Origin: an uncultured Collinsella sp.
Lineage (GTDB): Bacteria > Actinomycetota > Coriobacteriia > Coriobacteriales > Coriobacteriaceae
Assembly (NCBI GenBank): GCA_902470895.1
Contig: CABRID010000055.1
Span: 1 to 13,649, forward strand
DNA: 13,649 nt
Direction of reading: 5' to 3'
In this document: positions 13,533 through 13,649 of the stretch, one piece after another
How the letters are laid out: each line of letters opens with the position of its first letter
Numbering within the stretch: the stretch's first letter is position 1
Translations under genes and position numbers: made by a program
The notes under the pieces: generated by a model
What the model was told of the DNA's origin: nothing
Seen by the model: the letters and a program-made list of their open reading frames with translations, nothing else
Databases searched by the model: none

Positions 13533-13599
13533 TCGACGCCGCATCTATAAGTTGCGGTGAAATAGTTCCTAAAATCGGCATCCAAGACATAAAAGGGGG

Positions 13600-13649
13600 T
13601 GCGGACAGAAAGTTGGACCGTGAAGCGGTCCGGACTGGAGGTTCGCATG
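13600..13649 (+). mobile_element. Possible left end of a further insertion sequence (IS3-like), cut by the window edge
   Basis: TGCGGACAGAAAGTTGGACC (13600-13619) resembles the AAAGTTGGAC-type termini common in IS3-family elements. It is followed by a 6-bp hairpin GGACCG-TGAAG-CGGTCC (13615-13631), a strong GGAGG (13637-13641) and an ATG (13647-13649) that ends the window. A short spacing from terminus to first ATG is usual for the first gene of such elements. Only the start codon is visible, so the assignment is tentative; an ordinary host gene is the alternative. The preceding stretch 13533-13599 holds a weak hairpin (CCGCA/TGCGG, 13539-13557) without a T-run, possibly the end of the nad transcript. 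Confidence 0.35.

Noticed and set aside
1..13649. CRISPR array, tRNA or rRNA genes
   Set aside because: No spaced direct-repeat array, no tRNA-like cloverleaf and no rRNA segment was seen on reading both strands.

Overview
The window reads as a chromosomal contig end from a high-GC, anaerobic Gram-positive bacterium. A Coriobacteriia (Collinsella-like) host is my best guess, from GC-rich codon use, a [NiFe]-hydrogenase maturation locus with NikR, a NiaR-linked nadABC operon and a LytTR-type two-component system. This is an inference; no marker gene is present. Bases 1-44 are not biological: they are an Illumina Nextera i5 index plus transposase adapter left on the contig end, so the first gene is cut and ends in adapter-encoded residues.

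Layout. (1) 45-4325, minus strand: a nickel/hydrogenase locus read right to left. It holds a small His-rich helical protein of unknown function, nikR (nickel-responsive repressor with a His/Cys-rich N-terminal tail), an imperfect 30-bp inverted repeat, then hypF, hypC and hypD (truncated by the contig end). HypF makes the cyanide ligand precursor, HypC/HypD carry and assemble Fe(CN)2CO, and NikR senses the nickel that completes the [NiFe] centre. (2) 4403-4867, minus: thioredoxin (trxA) with a clear intrinsic terminator. (3) 4971-6703: an IS605-type element (tnpA + tnpB, probable omega/reRNA). Its ends can be inferred from IS608-like hairpins and guide/cleavage tetranucleotides; it lies between trxA and the next gene and, if the boundaries are right, splits a perfect -10 box. 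(4) 6743-7312, plus: a protein that looks like a family-4 uracil-DNA glycosylase fold without its catalytic motifs. (5) 7373-9372, minus: a LytTR response regulator and its membrane histidine kinase, overlapping by 1 nt. (6) 9580-13532, plus: nadA-nadB-nadC-niaR, the de novo pathway from aspartate to nicotinate mononucleotide, with its probable niacin-responsive repressor as the last gene. A perfect 19-bp-arm dyad overlaps the proposed nadA promoter and is the best operator candidate. (7) 13600-13649: possible left end of another insertion sequence (weak evidence), with a ribosome-binding site and an ATG at the very edge.

Most genes are ordinary and well recognised. The most unusual points are the IS605 end anatomy and the promoter it appears to break, the His-rich protein plus tailed NikR pair, the UDG-like protein without active-site motifs, the nadA operator/promoter arrangement, and two palindromic extragenic repeats.
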